Source: Paenisporosarcina cavernae
Lineage (GTDB): Bacteria > Bacillota > Bacilli > Bacillales_A > Planococcaceae
NCBI RefSeq assembly: GCF_003595195.1
Contig: NZ_CP032418.1
Coordinates: forward strand, 1,500,501-1,564,500
Length of the DNA stretch: 64,000 nucleotides
Direction of reading: 5' to 3'
Shown: piece by piece, positions 9,565 to 17,894 of the stretch
How the letters are laid out: every line of letters begins with the position of its first letter
Position numbering within the stretch: position 1 is the stretch's first letter
Position numbers and translations under genes: made by a program
Notes under the pieces: model-generated
Seen by the model: only the letters and a program-made list of their open reading frames with translations
Database searches by the model: none
What the model was told of the DNA's origin: nothing

Positions 9565-9976
9565 CATCCCGGGAGGGATTCGAACCCCCGACCGACGGCT
9601 TAGCTTACCACCATGGCTTTCGCCACCAACTTGTGTTGTTTGTAGTCTGGACTATATCTTCACCATTTCAGGTGCGACACGTGTAGTCTCTACGGAACCT
9701 CACGATAATCATTAGCATGCAATATATTAAGCTTTTGATTATTCTTTGGTGCTTTTACCCTCAAAATTTTAATAAGCCATATTGACCTGTTAAAATCTTA
9801 ATCCTTTAAAGCATCTAAATCCCCAGATGAGATCGTAAGTTTCCTCGGTATTACCATCAGCTTACACTGTTAAGGCTTCACCGATATAGTGTCGTCCACT
9901 TTATAGGTTTCTGTTTCCCTATAAAGGCTCCTATTGTCTTGAAGGCCGTTGCTCTATCCTGCTGAGCTACCGAGAC
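9565..9976 (-). tRNA. tRNA-Arg(UCU), interrupted by an intron
   Basis: Exon 1 is 9976-9942 (35 nt), exon 2 is 9603-9565 (39 nt). Joined they give a 74-nt tRNA: acceptor GTCTCGG/CCGGGAT (with two G-U pairs), D stem GCTC/GAGC, anticodon stem ACGGC/GCCGT with loop CTTCTAA (anticodon UCU), five-base variable loop, T arm GGGGG-TTCGAAT-CCCTC, discriminator G. CCA is not encoded. It reads AGA and AGG codons. The gene has a strong promoter and its own terminator. Without the intron the anticodon arm cannot form, so splicing should be needed for function. Confidence 0.93.
9604..9941 (-). other. Group I intron in the anticodon loop of tRNA-Arg(UCU)
   Basis: 338 nt inserted after U34 (between anticodon bases 1 and 2). 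The 5' exon ends CUU and pairs with GAG (9930-9928) to give P1 with the usual U-G at the splice site. P2 is a perfect UUUAUAGG/CCUAUAAA hairpin (9925-9900). The P4-P6 region contains AUCGGU and ACCGAGG. P7 is GACUA (9688-9684) with UAGUC (9654-9650) in the classic AAGAUAUAGUCC context; P8 is CACC/GGUG (9674-9661); a GAAA-capped GGC/GCC hairpin fits P9. The intron ends in G. No reading frame for a homing endonuclease is visible. It resembles the IC3 introns of cyanobacterial tRNA-Leu. Confidence 0.9.
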
Positions 9977-10015
9977 ATGTACATTCACTTCATTCGAAAA
10001 TGAAAGACAATACTT

Positions 10016-10044
10016 ATTATAGAAATCGCCTGTTTAAAAGTCAA
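10016..10044 (-). promoter_or_regulatory. tRNA-Arg promoter
   Basis: TTGACT (10039-10044), 17-base spacer, TATAAT (10016-10021) on the minus strand: close to the sigma-A consensus. The -35 overlaps the end of rdgB. Confidence 0.85.
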
Positions 10045-10633
10045 CGTTATTTTCCCATTCTTTTCGGAGATTAGCTATCGCGTGTCCTCGATGGGAAATT
10101 TTCGCCTTTTCTTCAGCAGAGAGTTCTGCCATATGTTTGTTTAATGAATCCACGAAAAAAATAGGATCGTATCCAAAACCGTTTGATCCTTTTTTCTCCA
10201 TAGCAATATGGCCTTCACAAAAGCCTGCATAGGTTTTTGTTGGCATATTTGGTTCCGCTACAGCAATAACACAACGGAAACGGGCAGTTCTTTCAGGGGA
10301 TGGAACATCTTTTAAAGCATCCAACAGTTTTTCCATATTTGCTTCATCAGACTTCTCTTCACCAGCATATCTAGCAGAGTAAACTCCAGGCTCACCATTT
10401 AAAGCATCTACTTCTAAACCACTATCATCCGCGATAACAAATGTTTGTAAATGATTTGCAAGTGCCTCCGCTTTTAAAATGGCATTTTCTTCAAACGTCG
10501 TTCCTGTTTCTTCAATGTCCATTTCTTCCGCAACATCGTGTAGGGTTTTTACCGTATATCCCATTGGAGAAAAGATAGCTTCAAAGTCTTTTGCTTTTCC
10601 TTTGTTTTTTGTTGCAATAATTATTTCTTTCAT
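10034..10633 (-). CDS. rdgB: XTP/dITP pyrophosphatase (RdgB/HAM1)
   Basis: Hydrolyses non-canonical purine triphosphates (dITP, XTP) to monophosphates, keeping them out of DNA. N-terminal [17 protein letters not shown] is the substrate-binding signature; the metal site is [18 protein letters not shown] near residues 67-84; the C-terminal SHRGHA motif binds base. 199 residues, typical. Its ATG overlaps the rph stop (ATGA), so the two are coupled, as with ysnA and rph in B. subtilis. Confidence 0.95.
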   Translation of the reverse strand: MKEIIIATKNKGKAKDFEAIFSPMGYTVKTLHDVAEEMDIEETGTTFEENAILKAEALANHLQTFVIADDSGLEVDALNGEPGVYSARYAGEEKSDEANMEKLLDALKDVPSPERTARFRCVIAVAEPNMPTKTYAGFCEGHIAMEKKGSNGFGYDPIFFVDSLNKHMAELSAEEKAKISHRGHAIANLRKEWENNVDF

Positions 10634-11394
10634 GCTTCTACACCTACTTCTTTATCAATTAACGTTGCAATCTCACCTAAAGCTTCTCGTTGGTGATCGA
10701 TTAAACGATTAATTCCTTTTTCAGCGCGATCCAGCAAAGCGTTTAGTTCTTTTCGAGAAAATGTTGCTTCTTCACCTGTACCTTGTATTTCTACAAATTC
10801 TCCTGAAGACGTCATGACAACATTCATGTCGACTGCCGCTGAAAAGTCTTCTTCATAATTAAGATCCAATAATACGCCTTGATCTTTAACAACTCCAACA
10901 CTTGTTGCCGCTAAATAGTGTGTAATTGGAAAAGATGTAAACGCGTCCTTTTCGTGCAACGAATGGATAGCAAGTGCTAGTGCGACAAATGCTCCTGTGA
11001 TAGAAGCCGTTCTCGTTCCACCATCTGCTTGAATGACATCACAATCAATCCAAATTGTTTTCTCACCAAGTGCTTCTAAATCCACAACACTTCGTAAAGC
11101 TCTTCCAATCAGACGTTGTATTTCCATTGTGCGTCCAGTAATTTTCCCTTTACTCGCTTCGCGTTGATTTCTCGACACGGTTGCTCTTGGAAGCATGCTG
11201 TATTCTGCTGTTATCCATCCTTTGCCTTGTCCACGTAGAAAAGGTGGAACACGGTCTTCAATTGTCGCATTACAAATTACTTTTGTTTTTCCTACAGTAA
11301 TTAATACCGATCCTTCTGGATGCATAATAAAATTTGTTTCCATGCTCACATTTCGCAATTCATCAAACTTTCTTTCATCGATTCGCACGAACAA
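10630..11394 (-). CDS. rph: Ribonuclease PH
   Basis: Phosphorolytic 3'-5' exoribonuclease that trims tRNA 3' ends. The family core [20 protein letters not shown] and [20 protein letters not shown] lie in the first 75 residues; [15 protein letters not shown] follows mid-protein. About 254 residues. Start: the open frame begins with TTG at 11394 (five bases after AAGGAAGGGG); GTG at 11388 ([12 protein letters not shown]) aligns better with B. subtilis Rph and is equally possible. No ATG is available. Followed by coupled rdgB; preceded by murI with a short gap. Confidence 0.94.
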   Translation of the reverse strand: MFVRIDERKFDELRNVSMETNFIMHPEGSVLITVGKTKVICNATIEDRVPPFLRGQGKGWITAEYSMLPRATVSRNQREASKGKITGRTMEIQRLIGRALRSVVDLEALGEKTIWIDCDVIQADGGTRTASITGAFVALALAIHSLHEKDAFTSFPITHYLAATSVGVVKDQGVLLDLNYEEDFSAAVDMNVVMTSSGEFVEIQGTGEEATFSRKELNALLDRAEKGINRLIDHQREALGEIATLIDKEVGVEA

Positions 11395-11415
11395 AATCGC
11401 CCCTTCCTTTGCTTA

Positions 11416-12225
11416 CTATAAGTGAATTTGTTTTACTTGAGCTGGTACATTTGGTAACCAAGCTTGAACGATTTCTGTAAACATTCCCACTGATCCAGTT
11501 GTTAAGAACTCATAGTGGGCAACATTCGTCATTTCATTTGCCAAATGATAATACGCTAGTAATTCTTTGACATTTTGAGCGGTTTCTTCTGCTGAGGAAA
11601 CTACTTGAATGTTACTGCCGAGTTCTTTCTCAATCAAAGGTTGCAATAACGGATAATGAGTGCATCCTAAGATGACTGTATCAAACGCTTGTCCTATTAA
11701 TGGTTTAAGGGACTCATGCACAATCTTTTCCGCAAACTCCCCTTCGTATTCATTACTTTCTACTACTGGGACAAATAAAGGACATGCAAAAGGAACGATT
11801 TCAGCTGATGTTGAAAGGGCTTTTATGGCAATTTCATATGCACCGCTTCTCACCGTTCCAATTGTACCCAATACTGCGATCGATTGTTTTTTTGTTGCTT
11901 TCATGGCAGCTCTAGCTCCTGGAAAAATAACACCAACAACAGGGAAATCACAATATTTTTGCAACGATTCCAATGCAACAGCTGTTGCAGTATTACATGC
12001 AACGACCAAAAGCTTGATTCCTTGTTTCGCTAGATACTCTGCCATTTGCCAAGTGAATTGTCGTACTTCCTTTCCAGAACGTGGTCCATACGGACATCGT
12101 GCTGAATCACCCAAATAGATAATATCTTCGTTTGGGAGAATACGCATTAATTCTTTTACAACTGTCAGTCCACCAACTCCAGAGTCGATGACACCAATAG
12201 CAGATTTTTGTATACTATTTTCCAT
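11416..12225 (-). CDS. murI: Glutamate racemase
   Basis: Makes D-glutamate for peptidoglycan by a two-cysteine, cofactor-independent mechanism. Motif IGVIDSGVGGLTVVKEL at residues 11-27; first catalytic Cys in VVACNTATA near 75-83; second in LGCTHYPLL near 187-195. 269 residues, close to B. subtilis RacE (272). The gene start overlaps the end of the MarR-type regulator by 11 bases, so they are co-transcribed and probably coupled. Confidence 0.96.
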   Translation of the reverse strand: MENSIQKSAIGVIDSGVGGLTVVKELMRILPNEDIIYLGDSARCPYGPRSGKEVRQFTWQMAEYLAKQGIKLLVVACNTATAVALESLQKYCDFPVVGVIFPGARAAMKATKKQSIAVLGTIGTVRSGAYEIAIKALSTSAEIVPFACPLFVPVVESNEYEGEFAEKIVHESLKPLIGQAFDTVILGCTHYPLLQPLIEKELGSNIQVVSSAEETAQNVKELLAYYHLANEMTNVAHYEFLTTGSVGMFTEIVQAWLPNVPAQVKQIHL

Positions 12226-12676
12226 CTTCTTTCATTTCCACGTGCAGTTTCTGTAATAGTTTAGACAACGCATCCATCTCTGTTTGTTCAAAAGAAGATA
12301 ATATATCTTTTAAATATGCTTGTCGCTTCGCAATTACTTCTTCAATCACACGTTCGCCTTCTTGTAATAGATGAATTCGTACAACGCGTCGATCATTTTC
12401 ATCACGAACCCGTTTGACTAATTCGTTTTTTTCCATACGATCGACTAAATCAGTCGTAGTTGAAAATGCTAAATACATTTTATTCGATAAATCGCCAATC
12501 GTCATATCACCATGTTCAAATAACCATTGTAGTGCGATAAATTGAGGTGGAGTAATCGTATAATTACTCAAGATTTCTCTACCCTTTTGTTTGATAATGC
12601 CGGAAATATACCGTAATTCTTTTTCAACGAATGCTACTCTTGTTTCATCTAGTAGTGTTCTATCTTCTACTGCCAT
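12215..12676 (-). CDS. MarR-family transcriptional regulator (YsmB-like)
   Basis: 153-residue winged-helix regulator. The DNA-binding region is about residues 45-105, with a recognition-helix segment in LSNKMYLAFSTTTDLVDRME and the wing motif VKRVRDENDRRVVRIHL that is characteristic of MarR proteins. Effector and targets are unknown. ATG 12676 was chosen; an in-frame TTG at 12688 is directly next to the AGGAG site, too close for initiation. It lies between gerE and murI as ysmB does in B. subtilis. Confidence 0.88.
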   Translation of the reverse strand: MAVEDRTLLDETRVAFVEKELRYISGIIKQKGREILSNYTITPPQFIALQWLFEHGDMTIGDLSNKMYLAFSTTTDLVDRMEKNELVKRVRDENDRRVVRIHLLQEGERVIEEVIAKRQAYLKDILSSFEQTEMDALSKLLQKLHVEMKEDGK

Positions 12677-12716
12677 TGAATAGTTCAACTCCTATTTCGG
12701 TCTATAATTTCATCGG

Positions 12717-12941
12717 TTAATCTAACGACAATTCGCCAAGCCTTAATAATTCAATAATTGCTTGTGATCTTCCAGAAACACCTAGCTTTTGTATCGTATT
12801 CGAAATATGATTTCGAACTGTTTTTTCGCTAATAGATAGTTTTTCGGATATTTGTTTAGTCGAATGATCTGATACAAGCAAATGAAAGATTTCCCGTTCC
12901 CTAACAGTTAATAATGATCGATGTTGGTAATCACTTGCCAC
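12717..12941 (-). CDS. gerE: Spore-coat regulator GerE (LuxR-type HTH)
   Basis: 74-residue protein made almost only of a LuxR/FixJ helix-turn-helix. TVREREIFHLLVSD and ISEKTVRNHISNTIQKLGVSGRSQAI give the full GerE pattern, and the length equals B. subtilis GerE exactly. GerE acts late in the mother cell, switching coat genes on or off together with sigma-K. The start is GTG 12941 with GGAGGGG five bases upstream. A sigma-K-like promoter lies just upstream, as expected for the family. Confidence 0.96.
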   Translation of the reverse strand: MASDYQHRSLLTVREREIFHLLVSDHSTKQISEKLSISEKTVRNHISNTIQKLGVSGRSQAIIELLRLGELSLD

Positions 12942-12969
12942 CTATGCCCCTCCTAATAACTCTTCTGTC

Positions 12970-12998
12970 TAGAGTATGTTAGAAAAAGGGAGAAGGTG
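12970..12998 (-). promoter_or_regulatory. Candidate sigma-K promoter of gerE
   Basis: Minus strand carries CACC (12995-12998), 16 bases, then CATACTCTA (12970-12978), which fits the sigma-K pattern mACm and CATAnnnTA. It lies 29 bases before the GTG start. Confidence 0.5.
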
Positions 12999-13005
12999 AA
13001 GACAA

Positions 13006-13455
13006 TTAGCCCATGGAAGTAAAGAGGTTTTTTTCTTCTTCCTTCCAAGGAACACCTTTTCCAGTTTTACGACTAATTTGAACAATTGTTCCTCGTCCCG
13101 TAAAACAAATATCATCTTGGGCATTTTTAGCAACATAATGAATATCGATCGATGAATTTCCAACCGACTGAACTTTTACATAAATTTTCAACTCTTCATC
13201 AAAAAACACCTGTCGAACGTAATCACATTGTAAGTCGGCTACTACAGGTATTGTTTCTCCTTTAGGGTTTAACCAATCGCTCATCAAGCCAATATGTTTA
13301 AAATACTCAATTCGAGCATACTCGAAATAAGCAAAGTTTGTTGTGTTATTTAAATGTCCATACATATCCGTTTCACTGAAACGAACCTTTACAGGGGCAT
13401 AAAATGAAAATTCTTTTACCCATTCATTTAGATCTTTAATATAATTCGCTTTCAT
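13006..13455 (-). CDS. Acyl-CoA thioesterase, hotdog fold (YsmA-like)
   Basis: 149-residue 4HBT-family protein. Motif VRFSETDMYGHLNNTTNFAYFEYARIEYF (about residues 24-52) contains the catalytic Asp of the family in TDMYGHLNN. Such enzymes hydrolyse acyl-CoA thioesters; the chain length is not predictable. The gene lies between sdhB and gerE, as ysmA does in B. subtilis, and ends 65 bases before gerE, with the gerE promoter in the gap. Confidence 0.85.
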   Translation of the reverse strand: MKANYIKDLNEWVKEFSFYAPVKVRFSETDMYGHLNNTTNFAYFEYARIEYFKHIGLMSDWLNPKGETIPVVADLQCDYVRQVFFDEELKIYVKVQSVGNSSIDIHYVAKNAQDDICFTGRGTIVQISRKTGKGVPWKEEEKNLFTSMG

Positions 13456-13491
13456 AATTTCCCTCCATTTCCCCTAAGTGTACCAAAAAAA

Positions 13492-13523
13492 AAGAACCTT
13501 TCACAGTACAGTGAAAGGCTCTT
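13492..13523 (-). terminator. Terminator after sdhB
   Basis: Minus-strand AAGAGCCTTTCAC / GTGAAAGGTTCTT stem with a six-base loop, then nine T. A very strong intrinsic terminator that ends the sdhCAB transcript. Confidence 0.92.
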
Positions 13524-13533
13524 AAAAACTATT

Positions 13534-14313
13534 TTAGTCAACCATATGATCGCTTCCGAAGAAGTTTTTAAACATTTGAACAGAAGTATCACGGTTTAAT
13601 GCAGCAATTGACGTTGTCAAAGGAATACCTTTTGGACAGGCAACGACACAGTTTTGCGAGTTCCCGCAATTTGCTAGTCCTCCATCACCCATAATGGCAT
13701 TTAAACGCTCATCTTTGTTCATCGCACCTGTTGGGTGCGAATTGAATAAACGAACTTGTGATAGTGGCGCAGGACCGATGAAATCTGAACCGCTGTTTAC
13801 ATTAGGACAAGCCTCTAAACAAACACCACAAGTCATACATTTTGAAAGTTCGTATGCCCATTGACGTTTACGTTCTGGCATACGTGGTCCTTCACCTAAA
13901 TCATACGTTCCATCGATTGGTACCCATGCTTTTACTCTTTTCAAAGAGTCAAACATGCGCGTACGATCTACTTGTAGATCACGTACAACCGGGAAAGTTT
14001 TCATAGGTTCTAATTTAATTGGTTGCTCTAATTGATCAACTAATGCCGTACAAGATTGTCTTGGACGTCCATTAATCACCATCGAACAAGCTCCACAAAC
14101 TTCTTCTAAACAGTTCATGTCCCATGTTACAGGAGTTGTTTTCTTCCCGTCATAATTGACTGGATTTCGACGAATCTCCATTAAAGCAGAAATAACGTTC
14201 ATATTAGGACGATAATCAAGTTCGAATTTCTCCCAATATGGCGCTGAATCTGTTGTATCTTGTCGTAAGATTTCAAACAGTACCGTTTTTGTAGCTGTTG
14301 CTTGTTCTGCCAT
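13534..14313 (-). CDS. sdhB: Succinate dehydrogenase iron-sulfur subunit
   Basis: Carries electrons from SdhA flavin to the membrane anchor of complex II. The [2Fe-2S] cysteines are in CLEEVCGACSMVINGRPRQSC (about residues 59-79); the C-terminal half has CMTCGVCLEACPN and NCVVACPKGIP for the [4Fe-4S] and [3Fe-4S] clusters. ATG 14313 follows AGGGG by nine bases and gives 259 residues; an upstream in-frame start at 14343 would overlap sdhA and lacks a site. One base separates it from sdhA. Confidence 0.96.
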   Translation of the reverse strand: MAEQATATKTVLFEILRQDTTDSAPYWEKFELDYRPNMNVISALMEIRRNPVNYDGKKTTPVTWDMNCLEEVCGACSMVINGRPRQSCTALVDQLEQPIKLEPMKTFPVVRDLQVDRTRMFDSLKRVKAWVPIDGTYDLGEGPRMPERKRQWAYELSKCMTCGVCLEACPNVNSGSDFIGPAPLSQVRLFNSHPTGAMNKDERLNAIMGDGGLANCGNSQNCVVACPKGIPLTTSIAALNRDTSVQMFKNFFGSDHMVD

Positions 14314-14314
14314 T

Positions 14315-16072
14315 TTAGTGATCCCCTTTCGAAGAATAGTCACGTTTACGTGGTGGAATCAAAGAAACATCTACATCTTCATAATGGAAAATAGGAGCTC
14401 CTGTAGAAGGGTCGAATTTTGCCATTGTTGTTTTCATGAAGTTCTCATCATCACGTTCTGGGAAGTCAGGTTTGTAGTGAGCTCCACGACTCTCATCACG
14501 ATTTAACGCACCAAGTGTAATAACACGAGCTAGATAAAGCATGTTCTTTAATTGACGAGTAAATGTCGCACCTTGGTTTGACCATAACTGAGTATCGTTA
14601 ATATTGATATTCTCATAGCGCTCCATCAATTCAAGAATTTTATCATCTGTAGCTTTTAAACGATCATTGTAACGAACAACGGTTACGTTATCTGTCATCC
14701 ATTCTCCTAATTCTTTATGGAGAATGTAAGCATTTTCTGTTCCATCTAATTTTAGCGTGTCATCCCATTTTTTCTGCTCTTCAGCAATTTGTGCATCAAA
14801 TACAGATGCATCCATATCTTCCGCATGAGAATTTAAACGTTGCATATATTTCACAGCATTAGGTCCAGCTACCATACCACCGTAAATAGCGGATAATAAT
14901 GAGTTAGCACCTAAACGGTTGGCGCCATGTTGAGAGTAATCACACTCACCAGCTGCAAACAATCCTGGAATGTTCGTCATTTGATCATAATCTACCCATA
15001 ATCCGCCCATTGAGTAATGAACTGCAGGGAAAATTTTCATCGGAACTTTACGTGGGTCATCGCCCGTAAATTTCTCATATATCTCAATGATTCCACCAAG
15101 CTTAATATCAAGCTCTTTCGGATCTTTATGCGATAAATCTAAGTACACCATGTTTTCGCCGTTAATGCCTAATTTTTGATTTACACAAACATCAAAAATT
15201 TCACGAGTTGCGATGTCACGAGGTACTAAGTTTCCGTATGCAGGATACTTTTCTTCTAAGAAATACCAAGGTTTGCCGTCTTTATATGTCCAAATACGAC
15301 CGCCTTCACCCCGAGCTGATTCCGACATTAGACGTAGCTTGTCGTCTCCTGGGATTGCAGTTGGATGAATTTGAATGAATTCTCCATTAGCATAATATGC
15401 GCCTTGTTGATACACAATGGAAGCCGCTGAACCAGTATTAATAACAGAGTTCGTTGATTTACCAAAGATAATTCCAGGTCCACCAGTTGCCATAATAACA
15501 GCATCCGAACGGAATGCGCGAATTTCCATTGTTGTTAAGCTTTGTGCTTTAATACCACGACACACACCATTTTCATCTTTTAAAATACCTAGGAATTCCC
15601 ATCCTTCGTATTTTGTTACTAAACCATTCACTTCATGACGACGAACTTGCTCGTCAAGTGCATACAATAATTGTTGCCCAGTTGTCGCACCAGCAAATGC
15701 AGTACGGTGATGTAACGTCCCACCGAAACGCCGGAAATCTAAAAGACCTTCTGGAGTACGGTTAAACATAACCCCCATGCGATCTAACAAACGGATAATA
15801 CCAGGAGCAGCATCTGCCATCGCTTTGACTGGCGGTTGGTTCGCTAAGAAATCTCCTCCGTAAACTGTATCGTCAAAATGTATATCAGGAGAATCGCCTT
15901 CTCCTTTCGTATTAACAGCACCATTAATTCCACCTTGTGCGCAAACGGAGTGTGAGCGTTTTACTGGAACTAATGAAAATAATTCAACTGGCGTGCCTTC
16001 TTCAGCAGCTTTAATCGTTGCCATAAGACCTGCGAGGCCACCACCGACAATGATCAATTTACTTTTTGCCAT
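14315..16072 (-). CDS. sdhA: Succinate dehydrogenase flavoprotein subunit
   Basis: Oxidises succinate to fumarate in the TCA cycle with covalently bound FAD. N-terminal FAD motif IIVGGGLAGLMATI at residues 6-19; HSVCAQGGINGA near 41-52; substrate-binding HPTAIPG and RGEGGRI; C-terminal GANRLGANSLLSAIYGG near 375. 585 residues, equal to the Bacillus enzyme within one or two residues. Middle gene of sdhCAB. Confidence 0.97.
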   Translation of the reverse strand: MAKSKLIIVGGGLAGLMATIKAAEEGTPVELFSLVPVKRSHSVCAQGGINGAVNTKGEGDSPDIHFDDTVYGGDFLANQPPVKAMADAAPGIIRLLDRMGVMFNRTPEGLLDFRRFGGTLHHRTAFAGATTGQQLLYALDEQVRRHEVNGLVTKYEGWEFLGILKDENGVCRGIKAQSLTTMEIRAFRSDAVIMATGGPGIIFGKSTNSVINTGSAASIVYQQGAYYANGEFIQIHPTAIPGDDKLRLMSESARGEGGRIWTYKDGKPWYFLEEKYPAYGNLVPRDIATREIFDVCVNQKLGINGENMVYLDLSHKDPKELDIKLGGIIEIYEKFTGDDPRKVPMKIFPAVHYSMGGLWVDYDQMTNIPGLFAAGECDYSQHGANRLGANSLLSAIYGGMVAGPNAVKYMQRLNSHAEDMDASVFDAQIAEEQKKWDDTLKLDGTENAYILHKELGEWMTDNVTVVRYNDRLKATDDKILELMERYENININDTQLWSNQGATFTRQLKNMLYLARVITLGALNRDESRGAHYKPDFPERDDENFMKTTMAKFDPSTGAPIFHYEDVDVSLIPPRKRDYSSKGDH

Positions 16073-16119
16073 GTTTTCTCACTCCTCTAATTAATGTAGT
16101 AATTGGTTCACTTCGAGCA

Positions 16120-16731
16120 TTAAACAAATGCTAATAACGCCTGAACACCTACTACAGAAAGAGCCAAGAAAATGACCATAGTTACATATGTAGCGATGCG
16201 TTGTGACGCAGGAGATTGAGTGAAGCCCCAACTCACTAAAAATGACCAAATACCATTTGCTAAATGGAATGTAGCAGAAATTACTCCAACAATGTAGAAA
16301 GCTAACATAAATGGATTCGCTAAAATATCTTCCATCATGTTGAAATTTACTTCATCTGCACCAATAGCCACTTGGAAACGTGTTTCGAAAATATGCCATG
16401 CGATGAATACTACTAAGAAAATACCTGTAAAACGTTGAAGAACGAACATCCAGTTACGGAATGTCCCGTATCGTTGTACATTGTTCTTCGCAGTAAACGC
16501 GATATAAATCCCGTAAAATGCATGAAACATTAGTGGAATGTAAATGACAAACCACTCAAGAAATAAAAGGAAAGGCAAACTTTCCATAAAGTGTGTTGCA
16601 GCGTTGAATGATTCAGCACCTCTAGTAGCAAAGTGGTTGATGACTAAATGTTGTGTTAGAAATAGTCCAACCGGAATGATACCAAGTAATGAATGCAGAC
16701 GTCGCCATAAAAACTCGCTGTCTTTGAACAA
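16120..16731 (-). CDS. sdhC: Succinate dehydrogenase cytochrome b558 membrane subunit
   Basis: Five-helix, di-haem membrane anchor that passes electrons to menaquinone. EFLWRRLHSLLGIIPVGLFL opens the protein and the haem-ligand histidines lie in HSLLG, QHLVINH, FHAFYG and WHIFETR. The start is TTG 16731 with GAGGGGG at eight bases; this gives 203 residues (B. subtilis: 202). The open frame extends 31 codons upstream into the leader without a ribosome site. A consensus promoter lies about 100 bases upstream. Confidence 0.94.
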   Translation of the reverse strand: MFKDSEFLWRRLHSLLGIIPVGLFLTQHLVINHFATRGAESFNAATHFMESLPFLLFLEWFVIYIPLMFHAFYGIYIAFTAKNNVQRYGTFRNWMFVLQRFTGIFLVVFIAWHIFETRFQVAIGADEVNFNMMEDILANPFMLAFYIVGVISATFHLANGIWSFLVSWGFTQSPASQRIATYVTMVIFLALSVVGVQALLAFV

Positions 16732-16797
16732 ATTAGTTACCCCCTCGGCACGTAAATAAGCAGTAGAAAAACACTTTCGAATATAACGAAAGCATGA

Positions 16798-16825
16798 TTG
16801 ACTGCGTATTTCATCATGGTACAAT
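16798..16825 (+). promoter_or_regulatory. yslB promoter
   Basis: Plus-strand TTGACT (16798-16803), 16-base spacer, TACAAT (16820-16825). It reads toward the DUF2507 gene and overlaps the divergent sdhC leader. Confidence 0.7.
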
Positions 16826-16839
16826 ATTATGACATATTT

Positions 16840-16868
16840 ATTGTACTCCCATCATTTTTGGTCGTCAA
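16840..16868 (-). promoter_or_regulatory. sdhCAB promoter
   Basis: Minus-strand TTGACG (16863-16868), 17-base spacer, TACAAT (16840-16845). The transcript would have a leader of about 100 nt before sdhC. The divergent yslB promoter lies next to it, so the two may interfere. Confidence 0.75.
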
Positions 16869-16914
16869 GGTAAGGTAGGCGCGGAAGTACTTGGAAAGTA
16901 AGGTGGAAATGACA

Positions 16915-17325
16915 ATGACAGAGCAACGTACGAATGAATTTGGGTATGAATTACTGCGGGATCATGTTCTGCCTACAGTACTGGGAAAGCATGAAGCAGA
17001 CATTCTATATTGGGTCGGAAAAGATATTGCACGAAAATTTCCAATGTTTTCGATGGAAGAAACAACAGATTTTTTTAAAGAAGCAGCTTGGGGGGACCTA
17101 CAATTACTCAAGCAGACAAAGGAAGAAGCAACGTACGAATTAAAAGGGCTCGATCATGCACTTAAAATTTCGGAACGTAATTTCCGTCTCGAAGCTGGAT
17201 TTCTAGCTCAGACACATGAAAAATTATCAGGTTATTTAACAGAATGTATCGAAGAAAAACAAAGTGCCGATAAATCTGTACGCTTTTTCTTAAAGTGGGA
17301 TCGACACAGTATTGTCGAGAAATAG
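16915..17325 (+). CDS. yslB: YslB-like DUF2507 protein
   Basis: 136-residue soluble protein of the conserved Bacillales family DUF2507. FGYELLRDHVLPTVLGKHEADILYWVGKDIARKFP forms the conserved N-terminal block. The function is not established. ATG 16915 has AAGGTGG eight bases upstream; the alternative ATG two codons earlier is too close. Divergent from sdhC, same place as in B. subtilis. A terminator follows. Confidence 0.88.
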   Translation: MTEQRTNEFGYELLRDHVLPTVLGKHEADILYWVGKDIARKFPMFSMEETTDFFKEAAWGDLQLLKQTKEEATYELKGLDHALKISERNFRLEAGFLAQTHEKLSGYLTECIEEKQSADKSVRFFLKWDRHSIVEK

Positions 17326-17346
17326 ACACATGTGGATCAAGTGTAA

Positions 17347-17389
17347 AGCGGGAGTTGCCCAATCATCCATTGGACTACCTCCGCTTTTT
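17347..17389 (+). terminator. Terminator after yslB
   Basis: AGCGGGAG / CTCCGCT outer stem with an inner CCAAT/ATTGG stem, then TTTTT on the plus strand. Confidence 0.8.
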
Positions 17390-17483
17390 GTTATATAAGA
17401 TGGTAATAAAATTTACTAGTATAAATGCATATTCTTATCCTGAAACAAACAGGAAGGCAAGTCTTTCAAAGACTATTTAGCTA

Positions 17484-17849
17484 TTAGTAAAATTTTTTTT
17501 CGATTTTTTCTTGGTAGTTTTTAAACATACTACTATTCGTTTGCACGCCTTTTTTGGACATCAACTGGTTCATTTTCGCCATGCGTTCGTTATAGACTCG
17601 TTCTAAATCCGTCTTCTCTTGGCTGTTTGCTTTGGAAATGGACACCTTTAAATCAGCAAGCTCTTGTTGTATAAAAAGCGCTTCATCGTCATAACCTGCG
17701 TTCTTCATGATCCGCATAACCATTCGTAGATTTTCAGGTAAATGAGCAAATTCATCGGGTGGTAATGGTTTACCTTCACCATGAAGGTTATCAAAGGCAC
17801 CTTCTTCTTGTGCTTTTTTTATCTGTAGCTCAATTAATTGCCAATTCAT
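17484..17849 (-). CDS. DUF1992 (DnaJ-homologue C28 conserved region) protein
   Basis: 121 residues, with the DUF1992 signature IELQIKKAQEEGAFDNLHGEGKPLP at about residues 6-30 and the LRMVMRIMKNAGY segment near 41. The C-terminal half is charged and probably a coiled coil. The family is widespread but has no firm function. It follows lysC by 45 bases on the same strand and may be read from the lysC promoter. I am confident of the family, not of a role. Confidence 0.8.
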   Translation of the reverse strand: MNWQLIELQIKKAQEEGAFDNLHGEGKPLPPDEFAHLPENLRMVMRIMKNAGYDDEALFIQQELADLKVSISKANSQEKTDLERVYNERMAKMNQLMSKKGVQTNSSMFKNYQEKIEKKFY

Positions 17850-17894
17850 TTCCCTTCATCTCCTGTCAAATAATCGATATACAGTAAGTATACA

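Noticed and set aside
17295-17480. 61-codon plus-strand ORF after yslB
   Set aside because: It runs through the yslB terminator and has no ribosome site.
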